Source: Bacillus sp. ISL-18 | GTDB lineage: Bacteria; Bacillota; Bacilli; Bacillales; Cytobacillaceae | Assembly (NCBI RefSeq): GCF_018613415.1 | Contig: NZ_JAGGQG010000004.1 | Span: 97,155-157,475, forward strand | Reading direction: 5' to 3' | DNA: 60,321 nucleotides | Shown: piece by piece, positions 1 through 8,734 of the stretch | Layout of the letters: each line of letters begins with the position of its first letter | Position numbering within the stretch: position 1 is the stretch's first letter | The notes under the pieces: model-generated | Told to the model about the DNA's origin: nothing | Seen by the model: the letters and a program-made list of their open reading frames with translations, nothing else | Databases searched by the model: none | Translations under genes and position numbers: made by a program

Positions 1-155
1 CCTGGGGGCTCTTTTTTCTCTTACTCGGTCGTCAATAGCCTCCTTTGTCTACCTGGGGGGCTGTTTTTACTCTCGCTGGGTCGTCAATAGCCTCCTTTGT
101 CTACCCAAGTACTTCTTTTCATAGCCACTAGGTCGTCAATCAAATCTATTCACAA
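1..155. repeat. Tandem repeat array, 52-bp period (array 1)
   Basis: Three successive units share GGTCGTCAATAG; the GGTC of successive units starts at 27, 79 and 131, which is exactly 52 bp apart each time. The third unit is degenerate. The array probably continues to the left of the window. No convincing reading frame or ribosome binding site goes with it. Two other arrays in this window have the same period but unrelated sequence. Confidence 0.85.
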
Positions 156-209
156 CCCGTATCGCTCCTCTTATTCTTCCATCATAACATTCTTAAAATG
201 TTATAAAAT

Positions 210-252
210 AAAAAAAAATCGAGCTTTTTCTTTACGAAAACAGCCCGATTAT
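210..252 (-). terminator. Rho-independent terminator of the pspA operon
   Basis: On the minus strand AATCGGGC pairs with GCTCGATT and is followed by a run of T. It lies about 40 bp beyond the stop of the last gene of the pspA operon. Confidence 0.6.
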
Positions 253-287
253 ACGATATTATGCCCCGTTTCACGGCCCAAATTCAT

Positions 288-1052
288 TTACCCTTTACCA
301 CTGAAAACCCCACTAAGTGCGGACCAAATCTGATCTTTTACTGTGAGAAGATTAGTGGTCAATCCAAGATCAAGATGAAAGGGCAGGCTGATAAAATTCA
401 ATGTGAGAAAGTAGCCGGCAAACAAGGTCTGGCCAAACAGGATTAGTCCTAAAATAACGGCCGGAATAAATTTGGTTTGAACCAATGCTGCCTTCCTTTT
501 CGGATTGCTTCTCGACATAAAAGCTTGTCTGCACACTTTAAATGCACTAATCATCGACTGCATAGATAGCACCGATGCCAGAAATATACTAAGATGAACG
601 AGAATCATTTCTACGTTAACATATGCAGGTAAAACCGGTACGTAGCGGAAATAGACGGGCAGGGCCAATAGAGCCATAACGGACAGTCCCCAAACCATAC
701 CGAATGCGTTGCGGACCCACAACAGTAATGCAACCACACTAAGTCCTAAATACAGATAAATAACGAAATGATAGTCTCCTCTCGTTACCAAATAAAACAA
801 CCCAATCGCGACCAGCGAGGCCCCCGTGTAACCTGCATACGAAATAAGTGCTCTTTTAAACGGTGAAGCAGCACTCCCCGTTGTCTGTCCAGAACCATCC
901 CGATAAAGATGAATCTTACCACCTTCCAAGCAAGCACTGATCACGAGGTTAACTAAGTTATGGAAGTGGGCAAAATAGGTCCTTAAAAAGGGAAGCATGC
1001 TTCCCAGCAACGCTGCACCTAAATAAATCAAAATCAACGTGGTCGTATCCAA
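288..1052 (-). CDS. M50B-like integral membrane protein lacking HExxH
   Basis: A 254-residue polytopic membrane protein with about six hydrophobic segments. The N-terminal region, with a YRDGSG motif near residue 50, resembles the M50B-like membrane peptidase family. Where that family carries HExxH this protein reads HNLVN, so the glutamate and second histidine of the zinc site appear to be lost. If so it is a non-catalytic relative. The start is TTG at 1052, preceded by GAGGGGG at good spacing. It is the last gene of an operon behind a PspA homologue, so a role in envelope stress is a reasonable inference. The family call is tentative; the membrane topology is clear. Confidence 0.55.
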   Translation of the reverse strand: MDTTTLILIYLGAALLGSMLPFLRTYFAHFHNLVNLVISACLEGGKIHLYRDGSGQTTGSAASPFKRALISYAGYTGASLVAIGLFYLVTRGDYHFVIYLYLGLSVVALLLWVRNAFGMVWGLSVMALLALPVYFRYVPVLPAYVNVEMILVHLSIFLASVLSMQSMISAFKVCRQAFMSRSNPKRKAALVQTKFIPAVILGLILFGQTLFAGYFLTLNFISLPFHLDLGLTTNLLTVKDQIWSALSGVFSGKG

Positions 1053-1085
1053 TGTAAATCCCCCTCTCTTAGCTAGATAGAAAGA

Positions 1086-1116
1086 AAAGCACCAGCCCTA
1101 TAAGGCGGTGCTCCTC
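1086..1116 (-). terminator. Intercistronic hairpin downstream of pspA
   Basis: AGCACC(G)GCC pairs with GGC(T)GGTGCT and is followed on the minus strand by TTTTCTTTC. It lies between the pspA stop and the TTG start of the membrane protein gene, so it may attenuate expression of that last gene. Confidence 0.5.
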
Positions 1117-1123
1117 CCTTGAA

Positions 1124-1801
1124 TTATAATGCGGCCACTTTTTCCTTTTCACTCTTTAACTTTTCAAGTTCCTTATTTAGCTCTTCCTCGCTCACATAGT
1201 GATCGAATGTGGCATCAAACGGAGCTAACGGAGTGGCAAATTGATTGCCTGCCTGTACTTCTGCTTCCATCATTAAGATCTTTTCTTCCGCACGCGCCAC
1301 TCCTCTTGCAATATCATCGGTATTGAAAGAAACGGTCACTTTCTGGATTTGTTTCATCGACTGAGCCACATTCGCACGGGATGCTAACAAGATTTTCTTT
1401 TGCTGCATTTGGTTATACGTTTCCTTGAGCTGGTCCAATTTTTCAACAAGGATTTGCGTTTGTCCCTTAATCGACTCTAATTGCTGCACGTATAGTTGCA
1501 GCTGATTTTCTTTGGTCATCTTTTCTTGCACGGCCAGCTTCGCGATAGTCTCTTCCCCTTGTTCCAGTGCCAGCTTCGCCTGACGTGTACGCTTGTCCAC
1601 TACTAATTTCGTTTCAGCAATGAGTGCAGCCTGCTCTTTCTCTACAAAAATTTGTCGAGCTAAGGCATTCTGACCTTTAACAATTTCCTGTTCCATTTCT
1701 CTGGAATACTCATTTAACATCGCAATTGGATCTTCAATCCCGTCTAGTAATCTATTAAGTTCCGCCATTGTAATTGTTTTTAATCGTTTAAAAATACCCA
1801 T
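1124..1801 (-). CDS. pspA: PspA/IM30 family phage-shock protein
   Basis: A PspA/IM30 (ESCRT-III superfamily) protein of about 225 residues, almost entirely coiled coil. The N-terminus (MGIFKRLKTITMAELN) is the typical amphipathic membrane-binding helix, followed by the characteristic EDPIAMLNEY segment. Family members bind stressed membranes at the inner face and help keep the bilayer intact. I chose the start at 1801: AAGGAG lies about 10 nt upstream, whereas the ATG three codons earlier lies almost on top of that site. The start is 1 nt beyond the preceding stop (1803), so the two genes are likely translationally coupled. Induction by envelope stress is expected; I did not find a convincing ECF sigma promoter. 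Confidence 0.9.
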   Translation of the reverse strand: MGIFKRLKTITMAELNRLLDGIEDPIAMLNEYSREMEQEIVKGQNALARQIFVEKEQAALIAETKLVVDKRTRQAKLALEQGEETIAKLAVQEKMTKENQLQLYVQQLESIKGQTQILVEKLDQLKETYNQMQQKKILLASRANVAQSMKQIQKVTVSFNTDDIARGVARAEEKILMMEAEVQAGNQFATPLAPFDATFDHYVSEEELNKELEKLKSEKEKVAAL

Positions 1802-1802
1802 T

Positions 1803-2198
1803 TTATTCATTCTCCTTTTTAGTTAAAATACTTTTTTCCCATTGATCCAAAATATCAGCATTTTGGTTTGTGACTGGTATATGCGAACCTGCAAGCGAGG
1901 GATCAATAAACTGTTGCATCGAAGACGATTTCGACTTCTTTCTAAGCCATCTTACTAGTAGGACAAGGACAGCTAGTCCAATAATAAGGAAAAGCCAAGG
2001 AAATCCACCGCCATGGTGCGGACCATTCATCATCTGGTGACCCGCAAATCCGCCGCGGCCTCCCATTTCACCATGTCCTCCTGGACCTCTAGCAAAAGCG
2101 CTGCTTCCTCCTAGAAGAAAATGAAGTACGTTGATCACCATGACAGTTGACGCAACGATTACTCCCCAGAAGATTCCTTTTTTCACTTTTGTATTCAT
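1803..2198 (-). CDS. Small two-TM protein, first gene of the pspA operon
   Basis: A 131-residue protein with one hydrophobic segment at about residues 10-30, a Gly/His/Met-rich linker (residues 36-68) and a second hydrophobic segment at about 69-84 followed by a basic RWLRKKSK stretch. The tail is hydrophilic. It ends directly before pspA and has a good AAGGAGG site 11 nt before its ATG. Small membrane proteins next to PspA often act as its membrane partner or recruitment factor; that role is inferred from context. The His/Met-rich loop could bind metal, but this is speculative. I do not recognise a named family. Confidence 0.75.
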   Translation of the reverse strand: MNTKVKKGIFWGVIVASTVMVINVLHFLLGGSSAFARGPGGHGEMGGRGGFAGHQMMNGPHHGGGFPWLFLIIGLAVLVLLVRWLRKKSKSSSMQQFIDPSLAGSHIPVTNQNADILDQWEKSILTKKENE

Positions 2199-2296
2199 CT
2201 CATTTTTGCCTCCTTTCGTTACCTGATGTAATGAATTTTAGACGGGAATGGTGAAAACTTGGTGAAAAGAGAAATTTATTTTTAAAAAGAGGAGAA

Positions 2297-2330
2297 ATTC
2301 TACAATATTGAGGATGAAGTTCTACAATTT
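2297..2330. repeat. Two short ATTCTAC repeats, 22 bp apart
   Basis: AATTCTACAA at 2296 and GTTCTACAA at 2319 are a minimal relative of the six-unit ATTCTAC array at 3932-4043. Confidence 0.5.
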
Positions 2331-2335
2331 TTCCA

Positions 2336-2370
2336 TTAAAAAAGCCAGCATACTAGATGCTGACTTTTTA
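2336..2370. terminator. Bidirectional terminator
   Basis: AAAAAGCCAGCAT-actag-ATGCTGACTTTTT forms a symmetrical hairpin with A and T tracts on both sides. It lies just beyond the stop of the TauE/SafE gene. Confidence 0.75.
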
Positions 2371-2378
2371 CAACATGA

Positions 2379-3143
2379 TTAAATTAACTTTAATCCACTC
2401 ACAAAAATCAATACCGCCACAACCGCCCGCAGCGGTCTCGCCGGAACTTTTGCGGAAATCGTACTTCCGATTAGGACTCCAGGAATAGAACCGATTAATA
2501 GATTGCCCACAAGCATATAATTCACATTTCCATAACCAATATGAAGCATCCCTGCGGCCGTTACCAGTAGAAACGCATGCGTAATATCGGTACCCACCAT
2601 CTCGGATGTCTTCATTTTATAAAGATAGATCATTGCGACAGCGAATAAAGAACCGGAACCTAATGAAGTGAGTCCGACAATAAATCCAAACACGCAGCCT
2701 ATTAAAATGGTTAGACCCTTTTTTTCGTTCAAAGGCTTCGTCTGCCAGCGATTAGGCCGTAACCGCTTCTCCATAAACGTTTTAATAATAATCGCAATCG
2801 AGACAAATACCAATACATATCCAAGGGCATGGCGGATGATCTGTTCTTGGTTATGGTAAGAGGCTTCAAAGAAGTGAAGGGCCGCGATGGCGATGACCGC
2901 ACTCGGTATACTTCCCATTGCGAGATACTTAACCATTTGAACATTCACTGTTTTTTGTCTCCAATGCTGCACAACACCGAATAGTTTCGTGATTGAATTA
3001 TAAACAAGGTCTGTTCCAACGGCAATCGATGGATTAACCCCTATTAAAATTAACACCGGTGTTAGGAGTGCTGCTCCACCCACACCAGTCATCCCTACCA
3101 GAAAACCCACCAATAAACCCATCAACGCAATCCCTATACTCAT
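2379..3143 (-). CDS. TauE/SafE (TSUP) family sulfite/sulfonate exporter
   Basis: A 254-residue membrane protein with about eight hydrophobic segments and the TSUP signature near the N-terminus (GMTGVGGAALLTPVLI, then a second GSGSLFAVAMIYLYK half). The family exports sulfite, sulfoacetate or related sulfur anions, and some members handle other organic anions. The exact substrate cannot be read from sequence. The ribosome binding site is weak (AGGG). The promoter region at 3180-3215 is AT-rich with the direct repeat TATAGGA...TTATAGGA, which could be an operator for an ArsR-type regulator, though no regulator gene is adjacent. It appears to be a single-gene unit with its own terminator. Confidence 0.85.
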   Translation of the reverse strand: MSIGIALMGLLVGFLVGMTGVGGAALLTPVLILIGVNPSIAVGTDLVYNSITKLFGVVQHWRQKTVNVQMVKYLAMGSIPSAVIAIAALHFFEASYHNQEQIIRHALGYVLVFVSIAIIIKTFMEKRLRPNRWQTKPLNEKKGLTILIGCVFGFIVGLTSLGSGSLFAVAMIYLYKMKTSEMVGTDITHAFLLVTAAGMLHIGYGNVNYMLVGNLLIGSIPGVLIGSTISAKVPARPLRAVVAVLIFVSGLKLI

Positions 3144-3267
3144 AGCGCACGCCCTATCTTGATTCTAATTCCAAGTATTTATATAGGATTATATATAATT
3201 ATAGGAATCTTGTAAACAACCAATTTCCTATAAATTCTGGTAATTTATTAGATGGCTAAATTTTGTA

Positions 3268-3305
3268 TAATAGAGAAAAAATCCGACCCCATTCTAGGCC
3301 GGATC
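3268..3305 (-). terminator. Terminator downstream of the CBS-domain gene
   Basis: GATCCGGCC pairs with GG(G)TCGGATT, followed on the minus strand by TTTTTT. Confidence 0.65.
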
Positions 3306-3378
3306 TCTTCGAGCAATATGGCCAATCAACAGCAGCCAGTTTACTCACTATATGAAAATAGTAAATGAAACGTTTGAT

Positions 3379-3807
3379 TTATTTTTTAGGCTCAGCTGGA
3401 ACCGATATTTCTTTAAGGGCTTCTCCTGCCTCATCACTCGACTGTTGATTTACCGCCAAATCGCCAAGAGAGACCATTCCCACCAATTTTTCATTTTCCA
3501 CGATCGGAAGGCGGCGAATTTGTTCATGGGACATGATTTTGGCAGCTTCCTCAACAGACATGTCTTTGGTGCCTGTCACCACGATATTATTTGATAGTAA
3601 ATCAGAAACGGGTGATGCATCCGACACTTCACTTGCTAATCCTTTTATCACTAAATCTCGGTCGGTAATGATTCCCACTAACTTCTCATTTTCACAAATG
3701 GGAATGGCACCTACATCCAATTCTTTCATTTTTATCGCGACTTCTTTACAAGTACTTTCAGGAGTACAGCAATCCACATCGGTTGTCATAACATCAGCAA
3801 CATTCAT
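3379..3807 (-). CDS. CBS-domain pair protein
   Basis: A 142-residue soluble protein made almost entirely of two CBS domains (about residues 8-60 and 72-122), each with the typical pattern (GAIPICENEKLVGIITDRD and RRLPIVENEKLVGMVSLGD). The C-terminal 20 residues are Glu/Ser/Pro rich. CBS pairs bind adenine nucleotides and usually sense energy state, and stand-alone pairs of this kind are common in Bacillaceae. A strong AAAGGAGG site precedes the ATG. It is monocistronic with its own terminator. The ligand and target are unknown. Confidence 0.9.
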   Translation of the reverse strand: MNVADVMTTDVDCCTPESTCKEVAIKMKELDVGAIPICENEKLVGIITDRDLVIKGLASEVSDASPVSDLLSNNIVVTGTKDMSVEEAAKIMSHEQIRRLPIVENEKLVGMVSLGDLAVNQQSSDEAGEALKEISVPAEPKK

Positions 3808-3931
3808 TTTAATGCCTCCTTTATTACTTCTTATGTGATTACTACCCGTCCTATTTTATTGCTAAACATCTTCTTTAAAAACCAATACCTATTTCTAAGG
3901 GAATTGGATTTTATCCCCAAGAAAAGAGATG

Positions 3932-4043
3932 ATTCTACATAATTCAGCTAGGATTCTACAAAATAAAAAGGAAATTCTACAAAATCGAGGCCGATTCTAC
4001 TTAATTCAACCAGAATTCTACGAAAACCAGAACTTATTCTACA
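3932..4043. repeat. Tandem array, 21-bp period, ATTCTAC motif
   Basis: ATTCTAC starts at 3932, 3953, 3974, 3994, 4015 and 4036, giving spacings of 21, 21, 20, 21 and 21 bp. The intervening sequences vary in an A/T-rich way (for example ATAATTCAG, AAAATCGAG, TTAATTCAA). No coding potential is evident. The array lies between the promoter side of the CBS gene and the 3' side of the symporter gene. Confidence 0.85.
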
Positions 4044-4072
4044 AAAACTGTAAATTAATTTCCAATCCATCA

Positions 4073-4099
4073 AAACCCCCCCCAGCTGGGAGGTTTCAA
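4073..4099 (-). terminator. Terminator of the symporter gene
   Basis: On the minus strand AACCTCCCAG pairs with CTGGGGGG, followed by TTTTG. It sits 3 nt past the stop codon. Confidence 0.6.
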
Positions 4100-4101
4100 A
4101 A

Positions 4102-5064
4102 TTATGCTATATGCTTGCCACTTTCCACATTTTCATTCTTATCCTTCATCCGGCTAAAGATATTCGCCAAAACCGAACCAGATAAATTATGCCAAACACT
4201 GAAAATCGCACTAGGTACAGCTGCTAATGGCGAGAAATGAGCCGTGGCGATTGCTACTCCCAATCCGGAATTCTGCATGCCGACTTCCATTGCCACAGCC
4301 TTCTGTTTCGCCAGATCCATTCCGCATAAACGGGCAAAGAAAAAGCCAATCAAGAATCCTAATAGATTATGAAGGATGACAACTCCAAAAATAAGCAACC
4401 CAGTTTCGGCAATCTTAGAAGCGCTGCCTGCTACAACAGCCGATACAATCAACACAATCGCAATAACGGAAACAAGCGGCAAGGCTTTTGCACCAGCTCT
4501 CGCCTGTTTGCCAAAAAACTTTTTAATAATAAAGCCGATTGCCAATGGAACGATGACCACTTGTACAATCTGAAGGAACAAGGAAGCCACACTAACATCG
4601 ACCCATTTGCTCGCAAATAGAAGAATTAACAATGGTGTGACAATTGGTGCAAGAATCGTAGAAACAGAGGCAATCCCAACAGCCAGCGCCACATTTCCTC
4701 TTGCTAAAAACACCATTACATTCGAAGCTGTTCCACTCGGGCAGCATCCTACTAAAATAACCCCTACGGCGACTTCCTTCGGTAAATGAAGTCCGACCGC
4801 CAATAAAAACGCTAGCAGCGGCATGATCACAAAGTGACCAACGACCCCGAGTGCCACTTCTTTTGGTCTCTTAAATACTTCTTTAAAATCCGATAACTCA
4901 AGCGTTAGGCCCATTCCAAACATCACAATCCCTAAAAGCGGAACAATATAGCCTCCAAGCCAGACAAAGTGTGTTGGAAAATTAAAAGCGATTACGGCAA
5001 AGATTAACACCCACAACGTAAAGGTTTTTCCAGCAAAGCCGCTGATTTTCTCGATGACTCCCAT
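4102..5064 (-). CDS. Bile acid:sodium symporter (BASS) family transporter
   Basis: A 320-residue membrane protein with about nine or ten hydrophobic segments. It carries the BASS signatures GCCPSGTASNVMVFLARGN (sodium-site crossover region) and EVGMQNSGLGVAIA. The family couples sodium to uptake of organic anions such as bile acids, pyruvate, pantothenate precursors or keto acids. Bacillus YocS is the closest group I can name from memory. Length is normal. It appears monocistronic, with a terminator immediately downstream. The substrate cannot be assigned. Confidence 0.88.
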   Translation of the reverse strand: MGVIEKISGFAGKTFTLWVLIFAVIAFNFPTHFVWLGGYIVPLLGIVMFGMGLTLELSDFKEVFKRPKEVALGVVGHFVIMPLLAFLLAVGLHLPKEVAVGVILVGCCPSGTASNVMVFLARGNVALAVGIASVSTILAPIVTPLLILLFASKWVDVSVASLFLQIVQVVIVPLAIGFIIKKFFGKQARAGAKALPLVSVIAIVLIVSAVVAGSASKIAETGLLIFGVVILHNLLGFLIGFFFARLCGMDLAKQKAVAMEVGMQNSGLGVAIATAHFSPLAAVPSAIFSVWHNLSGSVLANIFSRMKDKNENVESGKHIA

Positions 5065-5295
5065 AAATGAATCCCCCTAAATTATTTCGTTTTTCCAAAT
5101 ATTTAATATTTTTATATATTAGAATAAATATTTAAAAAAATCAATATTTTCTATACAATAATTATTTTTCTGGAAAACGGGACATAATGCAAAGGCTTAC
5201 AGCTTAAAAGGAGAATTTTAGTAGATCGTTCATCTGTGCATTTTTGAAAATTTTCTATATAATTAAAATTATATTTTTTAAAAGGAGCAGACAAA

Positions 5296-6399
5296 ATGCC
5301 AAAAACACTTACGAGAGCACCCTTTAAAGCCGACCATGTCGGAAGCTTCCTTCGTCCAGAACGATTGAAGCAAGCTCGTCTTCAAAAAGAAAACGGTGAA
5401 ATCACCGCGGAACAGCTTCGTGTGATTGAAGATGAAGAAATCATTAAATTAGTAGAAAAACAAAAAGAAGTAGGGCTTAAGGCCGTAACCGATGGCGAAT
5501 TGCGCCGCGCTTGGTGGCACTTTGACTTCTTAGCGGGACTCGAAGGCGTTGAGTTTTTTGAAACCGACGCAGGGATTCAATTTAATGGTGTTCAAACAAG
5601 AGCCCACGGCGTAAAAGTAACGGGTAAACTTGACTTTGGCCAGCATCCATTTATCGAAGACTATAAATTCCTGCACAGCATTGCAGGTGACCACACAGCG
5701 AAGTTCACGATTCCTAGTCCGAATATGCTGTTTTTTAGAGGAATTATTGAGGAAGCTGCTTATTCTGACAAAGAGAAATTCTTCGATGATCTAATTAAGG
5801 CCTACCAAAAAGCGATACAAGCATTTTATGAGGCAGGCTGCCGGTATCTGCAACTAGATGATACGTCATGGGCTGTTTTCTTTTCTGAAAAAGGCCAAGA
5901 GCAAATCGCAGCAAAAGGCTACACTCCTGAAGAGTTGATTAAAATTTTCACACGGGCAATCAATGAATCGATTGCGGGCAAGCCGGAAGACATGGTGATC
6001 ACGATGCATATCTGCCGTGGAAACTTTAAGTCTACTTATACAGCAAGCGGCGGCTACGACAATGCCTCTGAATATATCTTTGGCGAATTAAAGGTGGATG
6101 GCTTATTCTTAGAATTTGACGATGAGCGCTCTGGCGGCTTTGCACCGCTTCAACACGTGAATCGCAAGGATTTACAAATTGTTTTAGGATTGATTACTTC
6201 TAAGTTTGGTGATTTGGAAGACCCAGAACAAATTAAAGCACGAATTGCCGAAGCAGCAAAGTATGTGGATTTAGACCAACTATGCCTAAGCCCGCAGTGC
6301 GGATTCTCCTCAACCGAAGAAGGAAACCTTCTTACAGAGGAACAGCAGTGGGACAAGATTAAACATGTTATTTCCATTGCCAATGATGTTTGGAAATAA
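5296..6399 (+). CDS. MetE C-terminal-like cobalamin-independent methyltransferase (YxjG/YxjH type)
   Basis: A 367-residue protein corresponding to the catalytic TIM barrel of cobalamin-independent methionine synthase without its N-terminal half, as in the YxjG/YxjH group. Visible motifs are FKADHVGSFLRP at the start, the zinc-ligand region MHICRGN (His and Cys) and the second cysteine in LSPQCGF. The likely reaction is methyl transfer to a thiol such as homocysteine; the methyl donor is unknown. The site AAAGGAG is well placed. I see no SAM riboswitch (S box) in the 230 bp upstream, although related genes elsewhere often have one. A palindromic REP begins at the base after its stop codon. Confidence 0.88.
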   Translation: MPKTLTRAPFKADHVGSFLRPERLKQARLQKENGEITAEQLRVIEDEEIIKLVEKQKEVGLKAVTDGELRRAWWHFDFLAGLEGVEFFETDAGIQFNGVQTRAHGVKVTGKLDFGQHPFIEDYKFLHSIAGDHTAKFTIPSPNMLFFRGIIEEAAYSDKEKFFDDLIKAYQKAIQAFYEAGCRYLQLDDTSWAVFFSEKGQEQIAAKGYTPEELIKIFTRAINESIAGKPEDMVITMHICRGNFKSTYTASGGYDNASEYIFGELKVDGLFLEFDDERSGGFAPLQHVNRKDLQIVLGLITSKFGDLEDPEQIKARIAEAAKYVDLDQLCLSPQCGFSSTEEGNLLTEEQQWDKIKHVISIANDVWK

Positions 6400-6454
6400 G
6401 CATAGGGACGGTTCTCTTGCTTCCTTTTCGGAAGCAAAAGAACCGTCCCCATGC
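6400..6454. repeat. REP palindrome, full copy 1
   Basis: A near-perfect inverted repeat starting GCATAGGGACGG and ending CCGTCCCCATGC. It fills exactly the space between two convergent stop codons (6397-6399 and 6455-6457), so it can act as a bidirectional terminator or mRNA end. Confidence 0.95.
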
Positions 6455-6646
6455 TCACCCTTTTGGCATGTCGAGTGCTTGGTAGGCTAGCTGATACTTG
6501 CCGCCTTCAGCTACCTCTGCGTGGTACAAAGCCTTGAGGGCAAAGTTTTTCTCAAGCTCGTGTTCTTCCATCAACACTTTTAATCGTATTTGCAATTCCT
6601 TATTGTCCTTGATCAGCTGCTTCATTTGAGATTTGATAAACTTCAT
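6455..6646 (-). CDS. Small coiled-coil protein, unknown function
   Basis: A 63-residue charged helical peptide (Lys/Glu/Leu rich, heptad-like over residues 5-45) with no membrane segment. A GGGAG site lies about 10 nt before the ATG. The gene ends precisely at the edge of a REP. No family recognised; the ribosome binding site and position support it being real. Confidence 0.55.
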   Translation of the reverse strand: MKFIKSQMKQLIKDNKELQIRLKVLMEEHELEKNFALKALYHAEVAEGGKYQLAYQALDMPKG

Positions 6647-6733
6647 GATCGATATAACTCCCTTCTAATCCTATATATCTGTCTGGTAGGCATTCTTCCG
6701 AGCCATGGGTTGGGAGCGAAGACAGGTTTGTTA

Positions 6734-7942
6734 TTATGACAATTTCTTAATAAACACAACCTTTAGATAGTTGCCCTCCGGAAATTCCTTGATGGTTTTA
6801 AAATCTTTCGGAAGGGAAAATTCCTCCACTACTTGATAGTTCCTGCTGGTTTCTTTAAAGGCCTGATCAATAAAACTTTTAAACTTCGTCATATTAAACG
6901 AACTAGAATTGGTAGACGCTACGATTACCCCCTCATCCTCTGTAATGGCAATAGCCTCTTTTAAAAGATTCTTGTAATCCTTTTCCGCGCTGAATACCAT
7001 TTTCTTTGACCTCGCAAAGCTTGGAGGATCCAGGATAACCATATCAAACAAGAGCTGCTTTTTCACGGCATACTTAAAGTAATGGAACACGTCTTCGACA
7101 ATGATATCCTGTGCGCCATCATCCAGCCCGTTCACTCTAAACTGCTCAATGGTCTTAGGTAAGCTTCTATTGGCTAAATCCACACTTGTCGTTTTAACCG
7201 CGCCTCCTACGGCAGCAAAAACAGAAAACGCTCCTGTATAGGAAAACGTGTTCAGTACGCTCTTTCCTTTCGCGTAAACATCGCGGATTCGTTTTCTGAC
7301 ATCTCTTTGATCTAAAAATACTCCAACCATCGCACTTTCATTTAAGTAAACCGCGAAGTTTACTCCATTTTCTTTTACGATAATCGGGAAGGTTCCTCTT
7401 TCTCCCGCGACGAAATCATCTTCTTCAATGTATTTCCCGCTGACAGCAAATCGTTTCTTTTGATAAATGGCTTTAAATGGAGTCAATTCTTTTAGAGCAT
7501 TGATAATATACTCCCGAAAGCGGTAAATTCCTTTGCTATACCAGGTGATTAAATAATAACCATCAAAATACTCGATCGTTAATCCGCCTAAACCATCGCC
7601 CTCGCCATTTACGACTCGGAAAGCATTAGTATCCGGGTTATTAAAAAACGACTTTCGATCGTTGATTGCTTCTTTCAATTTATTCACAAAAAACCTTTGG
7701 TCGATTGGTTCATGCTCATTACGGCTAAGAACCCACCCATACCCTTTGTTTTGTTTGCCAAAATAGCCTCTCGCGATGAACTTATTCCGTTCATCAACAA
7801 GGCGGACAAGCGTTCCTTCTTCCGTACCTTCGTCCAAATTAATCAAGGCTTCCCTTGAAATAAGCGGATAACCGCTTCTATACTTATTAACAAACTTACC
7901 CTTTACCGTAAAACAAACATCATTCTTCATCTTGTCATCCAA
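6734..7942 (-). CDS. RlmI/RlmK-type class I rRNA (cytosine-C5) methyltransferase
   Basis: A 402-residue protein with an N-terminal PUA-like domain (about residues 1-90), a middle domain, and a C-terminal Rossmann methyltransferase. The SAM-binding region is LNTFSYTGAFSVFAA and the catalytic motif is DPPSFARSKK, as in the RlmI/RlmK group that modifies 23S rRNA. In Bacillus the equivalent is YwbD. The substrate nucleotide is inferred from the family. The first codon appears to be TTG at 7942, with an ATG four codons downstream; neither has a strong ribosome binding site. A REP lies 18 nt upstream. Confidence 0.88.
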   Translation of the reverse strand: MDDKMKNDVCFTVKGKFVNKYRSGYPLISREALINLDEGTEEGTLVRLVDERNKFIARGYFGKQNKGYGWVLSRNEHEPIDQRFFVNKLKEAINDRKSFFNNPDTNAFRVVNGEGDGLGGLTIEYFDGYYLITWYSKGIYRFREYIINALKELTPFKAIYQKKRFAVSGKYIEEDDFVAGERGTFPIIVKENGVNFAVYLNESAMVGVFLDQRDVRKRIRDVYAKGKSVLNTFSYTGAFSVFAAVGGAVKTTSVDLANRSLPKTIEQFRVNGLDDGAQDIIVEDVFHYFKYAVKKQLLFDMVILDPPSFARSKKMVFSAEKDYKNLLKEAIAITEDEGVIVASTNSSSFNMTKFKSFIDQAFKETSRNYQVVEEFSLPKDFKTIKEFPEGNYLKVVFIKKLS

Positions 7943-7960
7943 TCAAAATTATTTGGAGAA

Positions 7961-8013
7961 GCATGGGGACGGTTCTCTTGCTTCTTTGAAGCAGAAGAAC
8001 CGTCCCCATGCTT
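7961..8013. repeat. REP palindrome, full copy 2
   Basis: GCATGGGGACGG...CCGTCCCCATGC with a short CTTTGAAG loop, directly upstream of the methyltransferase gene and therefore in its promoter or 5' UTR region. Confidence 0.95.
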
Positions 8014-8131
8014 CCAACCTACTATTATTATAAAGCATAATGAGGACGTTTAAACGATTAAGTTGGGACAAACCGTTTTAGTGGTCCGACGAGGTTCATA
8101 GATTTGAAAAAACGGGGATTTAAAGAAGGTA

Positions 8132-8193
8132 GCACGAGGGCTGTTTTCTTGCTTCCGGATTGATCTGGAAGTACAAGAACCGTCCCCATGCTT
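8132..8193. repeat. REP palindrome, degenerate copy 3
   Basis: The left arm is diverged (GAGGGCTGTTTTCTTGCTTCC) and the right arm is intact (AACCGTCCCCATGC). It ends 1 nt from the stop of the next minus-strand gene. Confidence 0.8.
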
Positions 8194-8194
8194 C

Positions 8195-8734
8195 TTATCG
8201 AAACTTTGTAACTGGAATGTGAAAGTATAGGATTAGAAAGGCGGTACATACGAAGCATAGGACCCATGCCCAAAGCGGCCGGGTATGGTGGAGGCGTAGT
8301 CCTATGAATAGAAATAGCCAAACCACGCATGACCAGCCAAAGTTCCATCCATGAGTATAAGAAATAAGTTTAGCACATCTAAACAAATACTCCATGATCA
8401 CCTCAACAATAAACCAGATGCCAATATAGAAGACTTGCTTAGGCCAACGTGATTGATACGGGTATAATGATAAGTAAAGTAAGGTCAGGTTGGGGAAGGT
8501 AATAAAGGTTAACAGAAATTCCGCCATGGTATGGTTGGGAACGATTATCGAACCTTGAAAAGTCCATAATGGGTATTCAGACATAAGGACAGAAATAAAA
8601 AAATCCACAGCTATAAGGAAAAGGATGGTGGGATAGTATTTCTTCCAGTTTCTCCAATCAGCAAATCGCCAGGCGCAAATCAGATAAATAAAGGGAAGCA
8701 CCATTCTTAAGTAAGATATTAAGGTATGTAACAT
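8195..8734 (-). CDS. CBO0543-like polytopic membrane protein
   Basis: About 179 residues with five hydrophobic segments and many aromatic residues. The start region MLHTLISYLRMVLPFIYLI and the WKKYYPTILFLIAVDFF segment resemble the CBO0543 family of small membrane proteins common in Bacilli, whose function is unknown. I place the start at the ATG at 8734, which has AAGGGTGGG upstream, rather than the upstream TTG. It appears monocistronic with a REP at its 3' end. Confidence 0.65.
   Translation of the reverse strand: MLHTLISYLRMVLPFIYLICAWRFADWRNWKKYYPTILFLIAVDFFISVLMSEYPLWTFQGSIIVPNHTMAEFLLTFITFPNLTLLYLSLYPYQSRWPKQVFYIGIWFIVEVIMEYLFRCAKLISYTHGWNFGWSCVVWLFLFIGLRLHHTRPLWAWVLCFVCTAFLILYFHIPVTKFR

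Noticed and set aside
3932..4043. ATTCTAC array as a plasmid-type iteron origin
   Set aside because: No replication initiator gene is nearby and similar-period arrays of other sequence occur elsewhere, so an origin is not supported.
5170..5295. SAM riboswitch before the MetE-like gene
   Set aside because: Related genes often have an S box, but none of its conserved segments is present in this 125-bp region.
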